Of a DNA stretch of 64,000 nt, positions 23,222 through 36,613 are shown in pieces (the stretch's first letter is position 1; the number at the start of each line of letters is the position of its first letter). The position numbers were made by a program, and so were the translations under genes. The stretch comes from Clarkia xantiana subsp. parviflora (taxonomy: Eukaryota > Streptophyta > Magnoliopsida > Myrtales > Onagraceae), in the NCBI GenBank assembly GCA_036873135.1, contig JAPTYO010000014.1, forward strand, positions 21,226,952 through 21,290,951, given 5' to 3'. The notes below the pieces were generated by a model, which worked only from the letters and a program-made list of their open reading frames with translations, made no database searches and had not been told where the DNA came from.

Positions 23222-23754
23222 GGGTTAATAACTAAAAAACTGTCCAAGGTTTACCCTATGTTAAAATTAGATGTCTGAAGTTTGAAATGTTAAAATGGAC
23301 TGTCCCAAGTTTCATTTTTGTTGAAATTTGGTGTCTCGGTGTGATTACTTTAGAGAAGTCAATTCCGACGAAACCGTCTGTCAAATTCGAGCTCTCATAC
23401 ACGCTCCTTGCTCGTCATCTTGCCGGGACCGTCACCTAAAAAGTTGGTCACATCCGGGCAAGTAAATCTCGCTCTATTGTCCTTGGAAAATGGCTCCACA
23501 ACACTCTTCTAGAAACTTTTTTTTTAATGTTCAATTTTTAGGTGAAATTTGACGATTTTGTAAAAAGTAATGAGTGATGGATTATGAGTGGGTTGGTGGG
23601 TTGATGGAAATGATTGAATGGAGATGAAAAGACGCACAAAGACACCAAATTTCAACAAAAATGAAACTTGGGACAGTCCGTTTTAACATTTCAAACTTCA
23701 GACACCTAATTTTAACATAGGGTAAACCCTGGACAGTTTTTTAGTTATTAACCC
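23222..23754. mobile_element. Mutator-type MITE, copy A, 533 bp
   Basis: Long terminal inverted repeats begin GGGTTAATAACTAAAAAACT and end with their reverse complement ...GTTATTAACCC. The perfect 9-bp duplication TAAGTTTTA flanks the element at 23213-23221 and 23755-23763. TIR homology extends over more than 100 bp per side (for example ggtttaccctatgttaaaat). No coding capacity. The TSD length fits Mutator-like elements. A second 533-bp copy lies at 26,977-27,509 in opposite orientation. Confidence 0.95.
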
Positions 23755-23763
23755 TAAGTTTTA

Positions 23764-24780
23764 ATTTGAATGAAGAAATATCCCAGATAAGTTGTTGAAC
23801 GATCAATGCATCAATTCCAATATGTAAGGATTCAACTTCCGAGTTAAGAGTAAGAGAATTCTCATTGAAGTCACGAACGACTCCTCTGCACCCACTTTCA
23901 CCGAATTATCCTAGGAAACTCCATCCGTATTGAGTTTCTTCCACCATAATCAGGTGGCAACCATCTCACTTGGATTGTACATAGTATCGTCAGGACATCA
24001 TGATTTGCTATAGTATCCTAAGAATAGAAGATGTAGTCATATTGGAGATATGAACATTCTATTCTTCCAAATATTTCAAAGACAATAGGAAAACAAGTTT
24101 CTACCATCAACACCATGCATAAACATATCATTTTTTTAGTGCAATTAAACTTAATCTAATCTAATCTAATCGTTTAAAAGGAGTCACAAGGTAGCCCTAA
24201 AACTTGTTGGAACCTTTAAAAATAGAGCACAAAACCTTTAAAAATAGAGCACAAAAATAAGGTCAATAATTTCAATTTCAATAGAGCACACAGGGCATAC
24301 AGAGTTGATGTGATCCGGGCGGAATCGAGTAATTCCGCAAATTCGAGATTTCTAGTCCCGAACTTTCAACTGTCGGATTTTGGCACGCGAATAGTATTTT
24401 TCGGGCAGAAACGACGTTCTGATCAAATTCCACTGCTATGCTATGATTTGCGATGCTTTTCGGGCAAATTCCATCGTTTCGAGGCTCGTGTTTTTTTTTT
24501 GTCATTTCCGGTTTATTTGGACATTGCCGTTATTTTCGGTTATTTCCTAGGGTTTAATATATGGACATTGTCGTTATTTCCGGTTATTTCCTAGGGTTTA
24601 AGGTTTCCATTTTCGTTATTTAAGACAATAGTAGTCGTCGTTGAATTCAGTTTATGATATATGAAGAAAATCGAGATTTTTCCTCAACCCTGCGTTTAAT
24701 TTCGGGTATTCATAGAATCCACGAATTTCTGCGCGATTATCCCCATCACGCTGCATCATGATGTTACACCCTCTGCATGG
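23764..24780. other. Intergenic AT-rich DNA
   Basis: No gene. It contains two small direct duplications: cctttaaaaatagagcacaa twice at about 24,211-24,255, and a 35-bp repeat ending ggttatttcctagggttta near 24,538 and 24,583. Confidence 0.5.
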
Positions 24781-25096
24781 TTAAGAAGTAGGGATGTAGC
24801 TAGATGACCCATAAAGAAAAGCCAAATAAAGTATTGTATCTAGAAAGTGTTGGGGTTTTCTAGATCCAGCGCCAATCCGATGTTGGAGGAGGAAGCAGAG
24901 TTTGGGAGAGTGCTTCATATGATAATGTATTTGTGAAGTTCCCTGACTTGGAAAGTCTCCAAATACAAGTGTCGTGCAATTGATTGAACAAACAACCTGA
25001 AATGCTTCCAATAGAATCAATTATGTCAGCATGGAGACTAATAAAAAGATCTCTAAATTCCAGTTCCGATTTTGAAAAACATCTTTGAGTTTCCAA
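24781..25096 (-). pseudogene. LINE remnant (zf-RVT region)
   Basis: The minus frame reads WRLSKSGNFTNTLSYEALSQ and, a little later, TSDWRWI. After a frameshift it continues as WKTPTLSRYNTLFGFSLWV. This order (W-x-SG-F-x-SY ... W-IWK) is the zinc-binding domain after reverse transcriptase in plant LINE ORF2. The fragment is broken by a frameshift and stops, and no reverse transcriptase core is found beside it. Confidence 0.65.
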
Positions 25097-26967
25097 TCAT
25101 ATTCATGAGCTAAAAGAAGGTCATGCACATACAATCTCAAGGGCTTCTCCTTGACCCAAATATCATCCCACGAGTTAATGTCATTACTATTCACAACCAT
25201 GCACTTATGTCCATTCCGTCATTAACCTTCAATACTTTAAAATCGTTGAAACAACTTTTTTTTTTAGTTGATGAGAAAAATCTTCTAATGAAATGTCATA
25301 TTTCATAAGAAATCCTTGTGTCCTCTATACGTTAAGTGTGCGTCAGTTCAGGTAAATCCAACGAGAAAGTATGAGCCTAAAGCTGAAGAAGAACGATTGG
25401 TTAGAGATGAAACCTAGTCGATATTTAGAGCTAGATTCAAGACTTGATTAGATGAGGTCTGATCAGACAGTGATGAAGGAAAGAAAAAAGAATTCTGTAT
25501 CATTCATACGTGCAAACAAAGAAGAAAAAAAGCAGGTGCAGATGGCGAAGAGTTCTAATTCAGCAATGGATGAAAGATTTCAATGATTTTGTTATGATTA
25601 GTTCAATTCGAAGAGAATAAGTCAAAGTGATTATTAGACCTATGCATTTGATTCCCAATGAGTCAAAATTGCTTTCTCCGTTCTAAAGAGCCTTCGTAAT
25701 CGATCGTTCATATGTCCATTCATTATGACTAACGAAGGCGAGGCTTAAGTCAGACAGATCCGATGAGAGGTATCAAATTCTGTATTCATTGATATTGGAG
25801 TACCAGTGGAAAGAGAAATGAGTTCACTCAGGGCATGAAAGACCGAAAGGGAACCCGCAGATAGTCACACAGATTCGGGATATATTCTCATTAGAGAGGA
25901 AACTGCATTAGAAGCAATCGACCCTTCTTTTAATTATTTTTTATGAGATTGGAAGTGGTCTCTCCAACAACATGAGAACACGCAATTATGCATTTCCACA
26001 ATCGTTTGGTTGAGGTTATTTGAAACCTCCTCCTAAGAAGGCTACGAGCGGGGCTCATGCAAGTTCAAATTCTGCTTACCCTAGTAATGTTGAAGTTCAA
26101 TATCGATATGCTTCTTCAGTTAGAAAGTAAAAAAAATGAGGTAAATTGCCCCTTCAAGAGAGCACCTTTTGTAGCATATCTGCTCCACATCTAGATTAAT
26201 CCCAACTTACACCGGGACATCCATTGGTTAGTTGGGTGTTATGATTATTAGTTGCTATAATATTATTAGGGATAATATCTTTGGTTAAATAATATATTTA
26301 TAATATTTTTAGTTATCTTATAATATTTAGAAGATTTACTTTAGGCTTATTATGATTCCTATATATATATATAGGTATTCTTATTAATAAAATTTCAAGT
26401 TTCCAACAATTAACTTAATCTCAAGTTTTAAATTTCTCTATTTTCAAATATTTATGCGTTTTTCGTTCTATCAATATTCGGACACGTATATTGGAATTTA
26501 GTCCTTATTCTCTGATAGAGAGACACCCACTAATGTTGTGAATGGATTTAGTAGCCAAGTGGTACTATTCCCCAGATTCGAATAGTAGGGTTCCTTCCTA
26601 TTTCAAGTTTTTTTTTTTGGAAAATTTAATAACTCATGTTTCATGTTTCATTTTGTGGACAATTTGCTATATCGGATTTTACTTGTTGATAAATTGTTAG
26701 CTAGTAAATTATTCACCAATAGAAACATGAGTTAGCAAAATTGTCCACAAATTGAAAAATAAGTCTAGGCTAATAAATTGTCCAAAAAAAAAAACTCTGG
26801 TTAACGATTTGTCAGAGTGTCCAAACGTGAACTAGCAATGTGATAATTAATTCTTATATATACGATGAGGAGATGCAGTATAATACAGTAACAGAAGCAT
26901 GTACAGAAAAGAAACCTCAATCAAATTTGAAGAAGGGGAGACGAACAAAGACAAAAAGAATGGATGA
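25097..26967. other. Intergenic DNA, LTR-like tail possible
   Basis: No reading frame. 26,230-26,410 is AT-rich with a TATA run (tatatatatataggtattc) followed by ttattaataaaatttcaag, reminiscent of a retrotransposon LTR promoter/terminator, but no pair or coding region supports this. Confidence 0.35.
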
Positions 26968-26976
26968 TAATATATA

Positions 26977-27509
26977 GGGTTAATAACTAAAAAACTGTCC
27001 AAGGTTTACCCTATGTTAAAATTAAGTGTCTGAAGTTTAAAATGTTAAAATGGACTGTCCCAAGTTTCATTTTTGTTGAAATTTGGTGTCTTTGTGCGTC
27101 TTTTCATCTTCATTCCATCATTTTCATCAACCCACCAATCCACTCATAATTCATCACTCTTTACTTTACACAAAATCGTCAAATTTCACCTAAAAATTGA
27201 ACATTAAAAAAAAAGTTTCTAGAAGAGTGGTGTAGAGCTATTTTCCAAGGACAATAGAGCGAGATTTACTTGCCCGAATGTGACCAACTTTTTAGGTGAC
27301 GGTCCCGGCAAGATGACGAGAAGGGAGTGTGTATGAGAGATCGAATTTGATAGACGGTTTCGTCGGAATTGACTTCTCTAAAGTAATCACACCGAGACAC
27401 CAAATTTCAACAAAAATGAAACTTGGGACAGTCCATTTTAACATTTCAAACTTCAGACACTTAATTTTAACATAGGGTAAACCTTGGACAGTTTTTTAGT
27501 TATTAACCC
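26977..27509. mobile_element. Mutator-type MITE, copy B, 533 bp
   Basis: Same family and length as the copy at 23,222-23,754, inverted in orientation (the ttagagaagtcaattccgac motif is on the right here and on the left there). Ends GGGTTAATAAC / GTTATTAACCC are flanked by a different perfect 9-bp duplication, TAATATATA (26968-26976 and 27510-27518), proving an independent insertion. It lies about 200 bp downstream of the ABCG stop codon. Confidence 0.95.
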
Positions 27510-27714
27510 TAATATATATTATATGAGAAAAATATATAAATCAGGCTAGGCTAGGCTAGGCTAAGGCTAAACCCCTAAAAAGGGAATGTTGCCCGCTCTC
27601 AAAATATAGGCAGCCCAGTTTGAGTATATATGTATGTGTATGTACAAGGAAGAGACAGACAACACAACTACAGAGGGAGAAAATGAGAGATTCATATCCT
27701 GTCTTCAATGTTAC

Positions 27715-30700
27715 CTACCTCTTTTGGAAGATGAGCATGCCGAAATAAGCCATTGCACGGCAAAGTACACCAACAAAAACAAGGATAATGAGGCAAGTAT
27801 TCCAATCTCTAATGTCGTATCCATTCTTCATCAGTGCACCGCACCGAGTTATCAGCCACACCCCATAGTACCTATGTGATGATCAACCAATATCACTCAA
27901 CTCATTTCAAAACAAAACAAAACAATTTAATTAGTGACAGACACTTACTTTTTGGCATTGGCAATCACAAATGCTTGTAATGCCCACTTGGGGTAGCAAA
28001 AGTTGGATATGATCTTCATAATGCCGTTGTCCTTGGGCCGTGTTGCAATAAGAGTCATGATGACGGGAAGAAGAACAGACCACTGCAGTCACCGTACTAG
28101 TTTCAATTGAAAGCAATGAATCCAATGAGTGTGTGTGTGTAAATATATATCTACTAGCTCACCAACTGGGCAGCACCCTGTTCGAAGAAGACCGCAAGAG
28201 CGTAGCCAATCCCAGTGACGCAGTAGACAAGGCAGAGCAAGACAATGTAATTGTCAAGAAAACTGGACCTGGGGTTTGTAAAGAAGTAGAACATTGAGAG
28301 GTACACCACTGGCTTTATCAAAGTATTGAATTGGTCGATCGAATCCTTGGCTAGGAAATAAGCTAAGGTGCTCATCCCAGAAGCGCTTTCTCTCCAGTGC
28401 TGCAACTTGTCCAGGGACAAGGATCTTAAAGCTGCAATTTTGCTCAAAAGAGCTGAATGGATGGTGGAATCAATCATATCAGACACACACTTACTCAGAT
28501 TACACATTATTATTTATTTATGCAAATAACTTACACACTGCGATAATGGTGTAAGTATAGCCAAGTGCTCCAAATGATTCGTCTCCAGCTTTAGCTAGAG
28601 TTCCTAAACAGGCCCCAGCGAGTAACAGTATTAAATAATCTACTGCTTGCACTTTTGCCTCCCGTAGTCTTTGTTTACCCACCCTGCAATATTAGGATAC
28701 AACATCACTCACCCAGGAAACAACAACGAAAACATAAGGTATTAACAGTCGCTTACCTCCCTAGGAAGTATTTATATTGTGTGAATACACCTGGTGTTCT
28801 GCGATATGACAGATCCTTGGACTTCAAGAAATTGAGGCGTATCTTATCACGTTGTCTTTCCATATTACTCCTCATATCTTGCCATAATTCCCCAGCAAAA
28901 GATTGTTCCTCCATCCCTCCTATGTTCGAAGCTGCAGCATTAATGCCGATAGCTACATCCACATTACTGTTAGACGATGATAGCAGTATCGATCCAGCAT
29001 CATCCCTCATTTCTGGTGGAACCGGGTATCCGTTGTAAATCATCCATCTCACTGGAAGCTCTCTGAGACGAACACCAGAGGAGCTACCGCTACTGCTTGG
29101 TGCCACAATCCCCTCCAGAATGTCTATCAGGTGATCTGGAGGATTTACACGATCTGGGACTTTTATTCCAATCCCTCCAAAGTATTCTTCTACTTTCTTC
29201 ACAGGTCCGTGATACACAATAAGACCACCTTTCGCCAACAGGACCAGGTCGTTGAACATTTTGAACAGGGTATAGCTGTATATATATATGTATGTATGTA
29301 TAGCAAGTTATTCTTTTTTTCTTTCTTCTACTTAACAAAGAACACGGTTCATATATATATATATATATGTATAATTTTTTTTTTGGGAATACTACTCACT
29401 AACCTTGGTTGATGTACCACCATGCAGATATTGACCCCTTCAAGCGCTTCATGTCGCAGAGCTCTCATTAGCAGTAGTGAAGACGCACTGTCCAGGCCGG
29501 ACGTCGGTTCATCTAATATCAAGAGAGAAGGTTCGATTACCATTTCCAACCCAACATTCACTCTCTTCCTTTGGCCTCCAGAGATACCTCGCTTCTCCAC
29601 TGTTCCAACCAAAGAGTCCCTGACCGAATGCAGTCCCAGCGATTCGATTACTCTTTCTACGACAAGCACTTTATCCGCTTTGGGCATGATGGCAGGCAGC
29701 CTTCAAATTTGGACACAAGATATTAGGACAATTGCAACATAAAAGAAGACAAAATGAGAGAGAGATAGAAGATGATTACGAATATGACAGACAGTTGTCA
29801 TTATTAATGAGATCAATGTGATAACAAGCGGAGAACGAATATATATATTGATGTACCAACCTGCACTTTGCACTAAACCAGAGATTTTCTTCAACAGTCA
29901 AGTTTCCATGGACAATATCATCTTGGGGCACAAACCCAGTGATCCTCTTGTAAGAGTGGATGGATTCCTTCTTCCCATTGACCAAAATAAGACCACTGGT
30001 TGAGCAACCAACTGCTTTCCCTGCAAGTGCAGAAAGAAAGGATGTTTTGCCAGCACCTGAAGGACCCATAACTGCTGTGATCCGACCCGCCTTCAACTTT
30101 CCAGTGACACATCTAAGTAGATGCTTATTTTTCCCTTTCAAAGTAAGAGTCAGGTCCTTGAATGAAACTTCAATGAGTGGCCTTTTCTTCTTTGTAATTT
30201 CATCCTCCTGATGATCCGCCGTAGCCATTGAAATTACACCAGAAAAGGTCAGGCTTTTATCATAGTTATTCTCCAACTCTTTCTCTTTCTCTTTCTCGAG
30301 TTGAGCGTAAGCATACTTGAATATTTGAGTATGAGAATTGATTTGCTTCTTCTTTTCTTTCGATGATGATGGAGGAGCAGCCGAATTGCTGGCCGGATTA
30401 TCTGTTCTGGGTGGGTGGTGACCAACATCGCTCCTGCTGCCATCATCATCATCTAAAATGTGAGTTTCCTCAATAATGTTGTTTGAAAGATGTCTCCGTC
30501 TTGAAAATGTCCCTGATAAATGAGCATGCATTTCAAGGGCATGCCTTTTAGCAGCATCTTTGGCAGCCTTCCACCTTTGGCGGGCTCTGGCAGTCTCTCT
30601 AGCACTTCTTGCTGCAGCCTCACGAGACTTGGCAAGCCTTCTTGTTCGAATAATCAGGAGTTGATCGGAACAATTATAGATGATTAGAAGCAAGGTAGCC

Positions 30701-33402
30701 ATTGCAGCCTGAAGAATAATTAGCAATTGATTTTTTTGGGGTCAAAAGCAAAAGGACTGTCTTCTAAACAAACAAAGAAACTAAGACTCTATTTGTTGTT
30801 GCTGCAATAACAGAAGCACAAGAACGTTCATTTATTTAACTGATTTTATATATATATTTTTATATATCAAATTGATATCATACAACCCAGACAAGACACA
30901 GTAATTAGAAGATGAAAAAGAAAAAAAAAAGACTTACAATTAGCATGATTCCTAATGCCTGAAGGTTTTGGTTTGAACTGCTGGCATCACATGAAACCAA
31001 CTTGAAGCAAGCTGCATCATCAAAGTATCATCAGAGGTAGACCATTCGGTTGTTTTAAAATTTTGGAGCAACTAACTATTCATTTATCCACTAGGCTAAA
31101 ATACTTTTTCTTGATTACTATATGAAGAATTAAGTTCTTTCAAAAGGAATAGACAGTCTTAGAACTGCATAGCCTAACTTCATATCATTGGCATGTGAAT
31201 AATAAATAACTTACGTTTTTCTGACGTGGAACCCATCCTGCAGTACTGTCTGAAATTTTAAAAAAAATGTCAGTCCTGTATGGTAAGTGAGATAAATGGC
31301 AGATAAGTTGAAACTCTGTAAGTGGCCATATTTGCAACAATCAGTTATTGATGCCCAAAGTGGAAACATACATATATGTACTTTTTTCAATGAAGTGAAG
31401 TGATGGAAGAAGTAAGTAAAGTACTACCCACGGTCACAAGCAACTTTTTCTGCAGTTGAAGGACAATAGGATCCTGCAGAACAGAACATCTCCCTGCTCC
31501 TACCAACATCTGCCCATATATTTGCACCGCCGCAAGAATGGCTAGGTTGTCCTGGAGGAAGTTGGTAAGTGTATCTGCACAGAAATACAGACCAAAAACA
31601 CATATTTACTAAACCCAATAAGTCGACCGTGTTCTTTGGAAATTTTCCTCCACGCAAGAGCAAAACACTCACTAATTAATTAATTATTATATACAAGCTA
31701 GCCTAGAGGAGGAGTTATTTGCAGAGAGAATGAACAAGCTGTTTATCAAGCATTCAGTTTCCAGCTAGCTACAAAAGCTTTTCAAAAAATATATAAGTGA
31801 AAAGAAGGAACAGAAGAAAATATCAAAACAAGTAGGAAGGAACTAACTTACGGTTCACATACTCCTGTGGTTGCATTGAGTGTTGCTTGAGGGCAATGAG
31901 AGCCTAATGGACAGGCTACAAGTTGTTTTGGTATGTCCAAAGAAGAAAGCAAACAGACAAATGAATGGATGTTAGAGATGTTTGTTTATCCAATAAACAA
32001 AAATCTAATTAAGCTTAATTAATTCCCATTCGATCAACAAAAATGTCTAGAAAGAAGAAATACTACTACTTACGAATCATGCAGGTAAGGCCGTGGGGGC
32101 AGAAGAAGCCCTCACAACAGCCAGCACAGAAGTCAGTTCTTTCAGGAATGTTAGTTGCTTCCTTAAGGTCCACCGTCTGGGTTGGGGGAATACTACAAGC
32201 CCATCCTGGTTCACATCCCGAAATCCACGTGCTGAGGTTGCAGTTCTTGTTAGGCTTCAAGTAGTTTGAGCTCACTGGGGTGTCAAAGAGGTAGTTGAAG
32301 TAGAATTTCAGTTCTGCTGCTGTGCACAAGCGCCGTGCCATATCTCCTATCCAACCATTACATAATTTATTTATCACCAATCAACCAGTACATTCTGTGA
32401 ATAAATTTGTAGGTATAAGAAAGAGGGTTGTGTTGCCAGCATACCATTTGTCTTTTGCAAACAAGTAGATAAAAAGGTCAGATTAGATGAAAAGTTAAAA
32501 GCTCTGTTCCAATCATCTGACCTGAAATAACGAAATTCCACCCATTCAGTCAGTGATGATGATGATGATGACGATGATATTATAACCTAAAATGGATGGC
32601 TAACACAACAATTTAAAAGTGGAGAATGAAACAGCAAGTACAACATCTGAAAGGCAGGCTCATTTCCTAACACATCCCTTCAATAACTGGAATTGCTCAT
32701 CAATACCTTTGGAGCTGGAATCAGAATCAGAATCAATAAATGCATGACACTCATTTCCTTCGGCCACAAAATATAAGATATTCAACAAAACTTGTCAAGG
32801 AAAAAGACAGACCAGATATCCAATTATAATATTTAGTAGACATATATATAAAATAAATGAATTCCATTTCCAAAGCTCTAACAAATAAATCAACACAATT
32901 TGAAAACCACATGAATTTAATGAGACTAGTATGCGCAAGTGACGTATTTCTTTATGATTAAAAGAAAGACGTATTTCTTCATTCATTTGATTTGATCTAC
33001 CAAATCTTGAATCCACATCGATCTTGACTCCGCACAAATAGTCTGAGCAGACTGAACTGCTGCTATTATTGATGGAAGAAATGAAGAGCAAAAAGGATAA
33101 CCAAAAAAATCTCAAGCAAGTCGATATTAATTGGGGGAAAGTAAGGCAAGTACTCACGGATCCAAAACGCAGAAACTAGACCTATTGGTGATCTCATCAC
33201 CAAGCACAACAGTGAGATTTGAGATTCGGCTGTAAACAAGCTCCGTCAGGAGTGGCATAACGGCAGAGTTATTCAGCTGGCCATCGTAATCCCCAAGGTC
33301 CTGGCCCCGGACCCAAGGACCACCCAGGATCAGTACAAGCAGGAGGAGGAGGATTGAATGTAAGTAGTAGGAGTAGTTCAATGCTCCACTTCTGAAGCTC
33401 AT
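27715..33402 (-). CDS. ABCG24/28-like: ABC transporter G family, ABCG24/ABCG28-like
   Basis: Fourteen coding exons joined at GT-AG sites: 33402-33158, 32521-32445, 32346-32074, 31915-31853, 31574-31428, 31249-31215, 31011-30938, 30708-29861, 29700-29404, 29275-28757, 28683-28535, 28452-28163, 28082-27949, 27871-27715; about 1,102 aa. It is a half-size transporter moving substrates out of the cytosol with ATP. A signal peptide ([13 protein letters not shown]) precedes a Cys-rich extracellular region ([35 protein letters not shown]) and a membrane span ([16 protein letters not shown]). The nucleotide-binding domain has Walker [10 protein letters not shown] (about 520), signature ISGGQRKRV (about 628), Walker [14 protein letters not shown] (D651/E652) and H-loop VVHQPS. 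C-terminal membrane segments ([48 protein letters not shown]) end the protein. An in-frame ATG 12 codons upstream (33438) is an alternative start. Substrate unknown. Confidence 0.95.
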
Positions 33403-33438
33403 TGTAATTATTATGCACCACACTACAGGGAAGAACAC

Positions 33439-34715
33439 GATTCAAGAGAAAAGAAGAGAATCTGCGTAAGATTTAGGGATGAGCTTAATCATTGCAGCTT
33501 GATTTCTCGCTAGTAACTGAATATGATTCGTGGATCAGTTCAGCGAGAGGAAGCGGAAGGTTTATTTAAGAGTTTGGACAAGTAGCTGAGCTTCCATGTG
33601 GTCGTCTTTCAAGTTTATAGGGTCAACTGTTGTCTGTGACACGATCAACCCAAGGAATCGATCCATAAAGGAAGATGAGGACGGACGGCTGTAAAGACCG
33701 GCCGCATTTATCCAGAAACTGACATTTGTAAACCCAAAACAAACGGTCCGATAACGAAAATGATTAAATAAAACGATGAAGATAGACGCATCAGTTTTGG
33801 AAATTGCGTTTAACATCTTCCGCAATCAGTTAAAAATGGAAATAGATTTAAGTGACTCATTCGTTAGAGTTAGGTGTTAAAACTTTAGCAAATTAATTAT
33901 TATCCAACGGAATTTGAGTTTTGATATAATTATTTTATTAAACTGATCCAATAACCCTAAATAAATTTAAACATTAAATTAGATAATATTATAATCTGCG
34001 AAGAATTTCTAGGACCAGGGGTTAGTATTTGCACAATTTTTTATATATGCTTATAAGAAGTTAAATCGGATCAAAGACTATCTCCGGTCGGAACGAACTT
34101 TTTTTTTTCATAATGAAAATTTTAAAGTAATATTTAATATGAATATAAAAAAAATAGTACAAAATACAATTTGCCTTACACGATTTCATACTCTAAATCT
34201 ATCAATAATATTTTCACAATGGATTGAGGTTTAGAAAATAAATAAAGAGACGATTCTAATAGAATCCATGATTTCAGTGTTTAGGAATATCAAGAGCCGT
34301 TGGCATTAGTTTTTGAATTTCAGTGTTGAGATATGTAATTTAAGTTTATTTCTTCAATAAGCAAACACATAACAATAACACTCTACACATGAACAGTATA
34401 ATAATTCAATGTCAGTATCAATTTTTTTGGATTGTTGTTTGGATTCAATCTCATACGTATATAGAATAAATATTAATTGTTGTTTGTATACTAAAAAAAA
34501 AATGTTATCCACACAACACGTGGGGTGTAGTTGTATATTGATGCATTTAATTTATTTGTTGTGTGATTGATGAATGGGTGAACGTTTTTTGTGGGGTTGG
34601 GTTGCTGTCAAGTCCACACATATACGATGCTCAACAAGGAGGATGACTTGGTATTATAATTCTGATATCATTTGGACTCGTCTCTGTTTACACGGCACAT
34701 TTTTATGCAGTAACG
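33439..34715. other. ABCG 5' flank / intergenic
   Basis: Divergent upstream region of the ABCG gene. No convincing promoter box or gene; AT-rich. Confidence 0.4.
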
Positions 34716-34727
34716 ATATCATAAATT

Positions 34728-36144
34728 TCATATTTTTCAATTACTATATAGTATATTATTATTTATATTGTAATACTCCTCTCAAGACACTATTCAGAAG
34801 CTCTCAAGCTTCTGAATAGCTTTGCCTCGACCGGAGTAGACGACTCTCTCTCGATCTAAAAATCGGAGGGAAGTCTGCTCTCGCATACTCTCTCGCCGGC
34901 CATGAGCATGGAGCAACTCTTCCTCCAGCATAAGCCTAAGCCTAAGCCAAAGCCGGAAGCCCCACCACAGCGGATGGTCTTGTTCAACCTCGCGTTCATC
35001 CCACGATTCGCATCCGCCTCGCCAAATCGCGGAGTCCGCCTCACCCGCTCGCCCCTCATGTCCTCTCGTACACCCTCACCACCACCTCCGAGGCCGCCTA
35101 AAGACCCCCACCACCACCACAACCACCTCCACACGTTCACACGCGCCCCCACGCACCTCCACGCTCCACCACGCGTCGGCACACGCACCGCACGCGCAGA
35201 CACAAGTTCCCCACGCGTCTCACGCGCCACGCACCGCCCGTCACGCGCCGTCACGCGCCATGCACTACATTTTCAGGAGCCTACTGCAGCGGCGCGTGTA
35301 GTACACGCTCGCCACCGCGCGTCAAGACGCGATTTCCCTCGCCGCCACGGCCCACCTCTGCTACCACCATGCCGTGCGCCGGTCTCATCGCCCCTCCATG
35401 CACCGTCGTGGATGTTGTTCACCGTTTTAAGCTCAAACTTGACTACATCTTGGCGGTACAGCCTACTACCCTCCCCCTTCTACCCCTTCCAGCTGAACCC
35501 ATGGTTCGTCAGAATCTACGCTCCGTTCTCAGGACAAGCCACCGCATGATATTTACCCTTCGGGGTACTCACGATACGACCGCGGTCGTATCTAGTTTCC
35601 TTCTCCTAACAAAGAATCAGAGCATTTCTTTGGCACCCCTGACGTGCGCTAGTCCTTCGTGGATGTTCCACAGACATGGGTGTTTCAGTAGTCTGGTTTC
35701 ATCCAGCCCCTACTACTTAGAAATCTCTACACCGGTCATGCGGTTATCCTTGTTAGTCTATGGAGTTGTTTGTGTTTCTGATTTATTATGGGTCCAGTCT
35801 GGTATCGCTTGGTGTGCAGGTCCGCTGTTAGCTATGTCGCTCTTGAGGAAGGTTCTTCTACCCTCTGAAGGGCTACGGGTGCCGCTGTATCAGGTGCACT
35901 CCTCCTCTCCAAGTTTCTATCCTTTGTCTAGGGTCATCTCTTCCGCTAATCATTTTTCTTGTTTTAGTCTATTTACGTTTAGTTGTTTTCCAGTGTATTG
36001 TTCTGTTGTTTCTATTGTTCTGTTAGTACCTGCTCTAATAGGCCGAGAATTGGTTGTTAACCAAACTCTCCAGAGTAGGCAATTTCTATTTCGTAGTGTG
36101 TAATAGTTCGTATTCAATAAAGTTCGACTTTAAAAAAAAAAAAA
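34728..36144 (+). mobile_element. Poly(A)-tailed retroposed sequence of unknown parent
   Basis: The segment ends in a polyadenylation signal (caataaag, 36,116) and an A-run, and is bounded by the perfect 12-bp direct repeat atatcataaatt at 34716-34727 and 36145-36156: the marks of target-primed reverse transcription. It is strikingly GC-rich (35,000-35,400, many cacgcg motifs) in AT-rich surroundings. Two overlapping frames (34902-35549, Pro/His/Arg-rich, and 35369-36103) are open but match nothing I recognise. It could be a processed pseudogene or a non-autonomous LINE. The AT-rich first 60 bp are odd for an mRNA start. Confidence 0.65.
34790..34819. other. Perfect 13-bp hairpin
   Basis: ctattcagaagct, a 4-nt ctca loop, then agcttctgaatag. 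It lies at the 5' end of the retroposed segment. Confidence 0.85.
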
Positions 36145-36416
36145 ATATCATAAATTCTATTCAGGGTTAGAATTAAGGTAAATAATTAGTATACATTTTT
36201 TTATAAGGTAAATATAAAATTTTAAAAAACCAAGTGAGTAAAAATTGTAGGTGACTTCGTCCCTACTTCTACCTACGTATTTGGAATCGCTAGATAGACC
36301 GAGCTACATATGCACATTTGGTTGTATTTTATTCTCGGTATGAGAAATGATTGAAACTATGACAAATACCGTGAAAGATTAAGCGAAAGTGCATATATGG
36401 AAGAGGGTCCCACCAG

Positions 36417-36551
36417 CCTAGGAGCGAATGGGATTAGATACCCCAGTAGTCCTAGCCGTAAACGATGGATACTAGGCGCTGTGCGTATCGACCCGTGCAG
36501 TGCTGTAGCTAACGCGTTAAGTATCCCGCCTGGGGAGTACGTTCGCAAGAA

Positions 36552-36613
<62 letters not shown>

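Noticed and set aside
26553..26590. tRNA-like A and B boxes (tagccaagtgg, gattcgaat)
   Set aside because: The spacing between boxes is about 20 bp start to start, too short for a tRNA or SINE promoter, and no cloverleaf forms.
34902..36103. Two overlapping open frames as a protein-coding gene
   Set aside because: They lie within a retroposed, poly(A)-tailed segment, are compositionally biased and match no known domain. They are described as part of that element instead.
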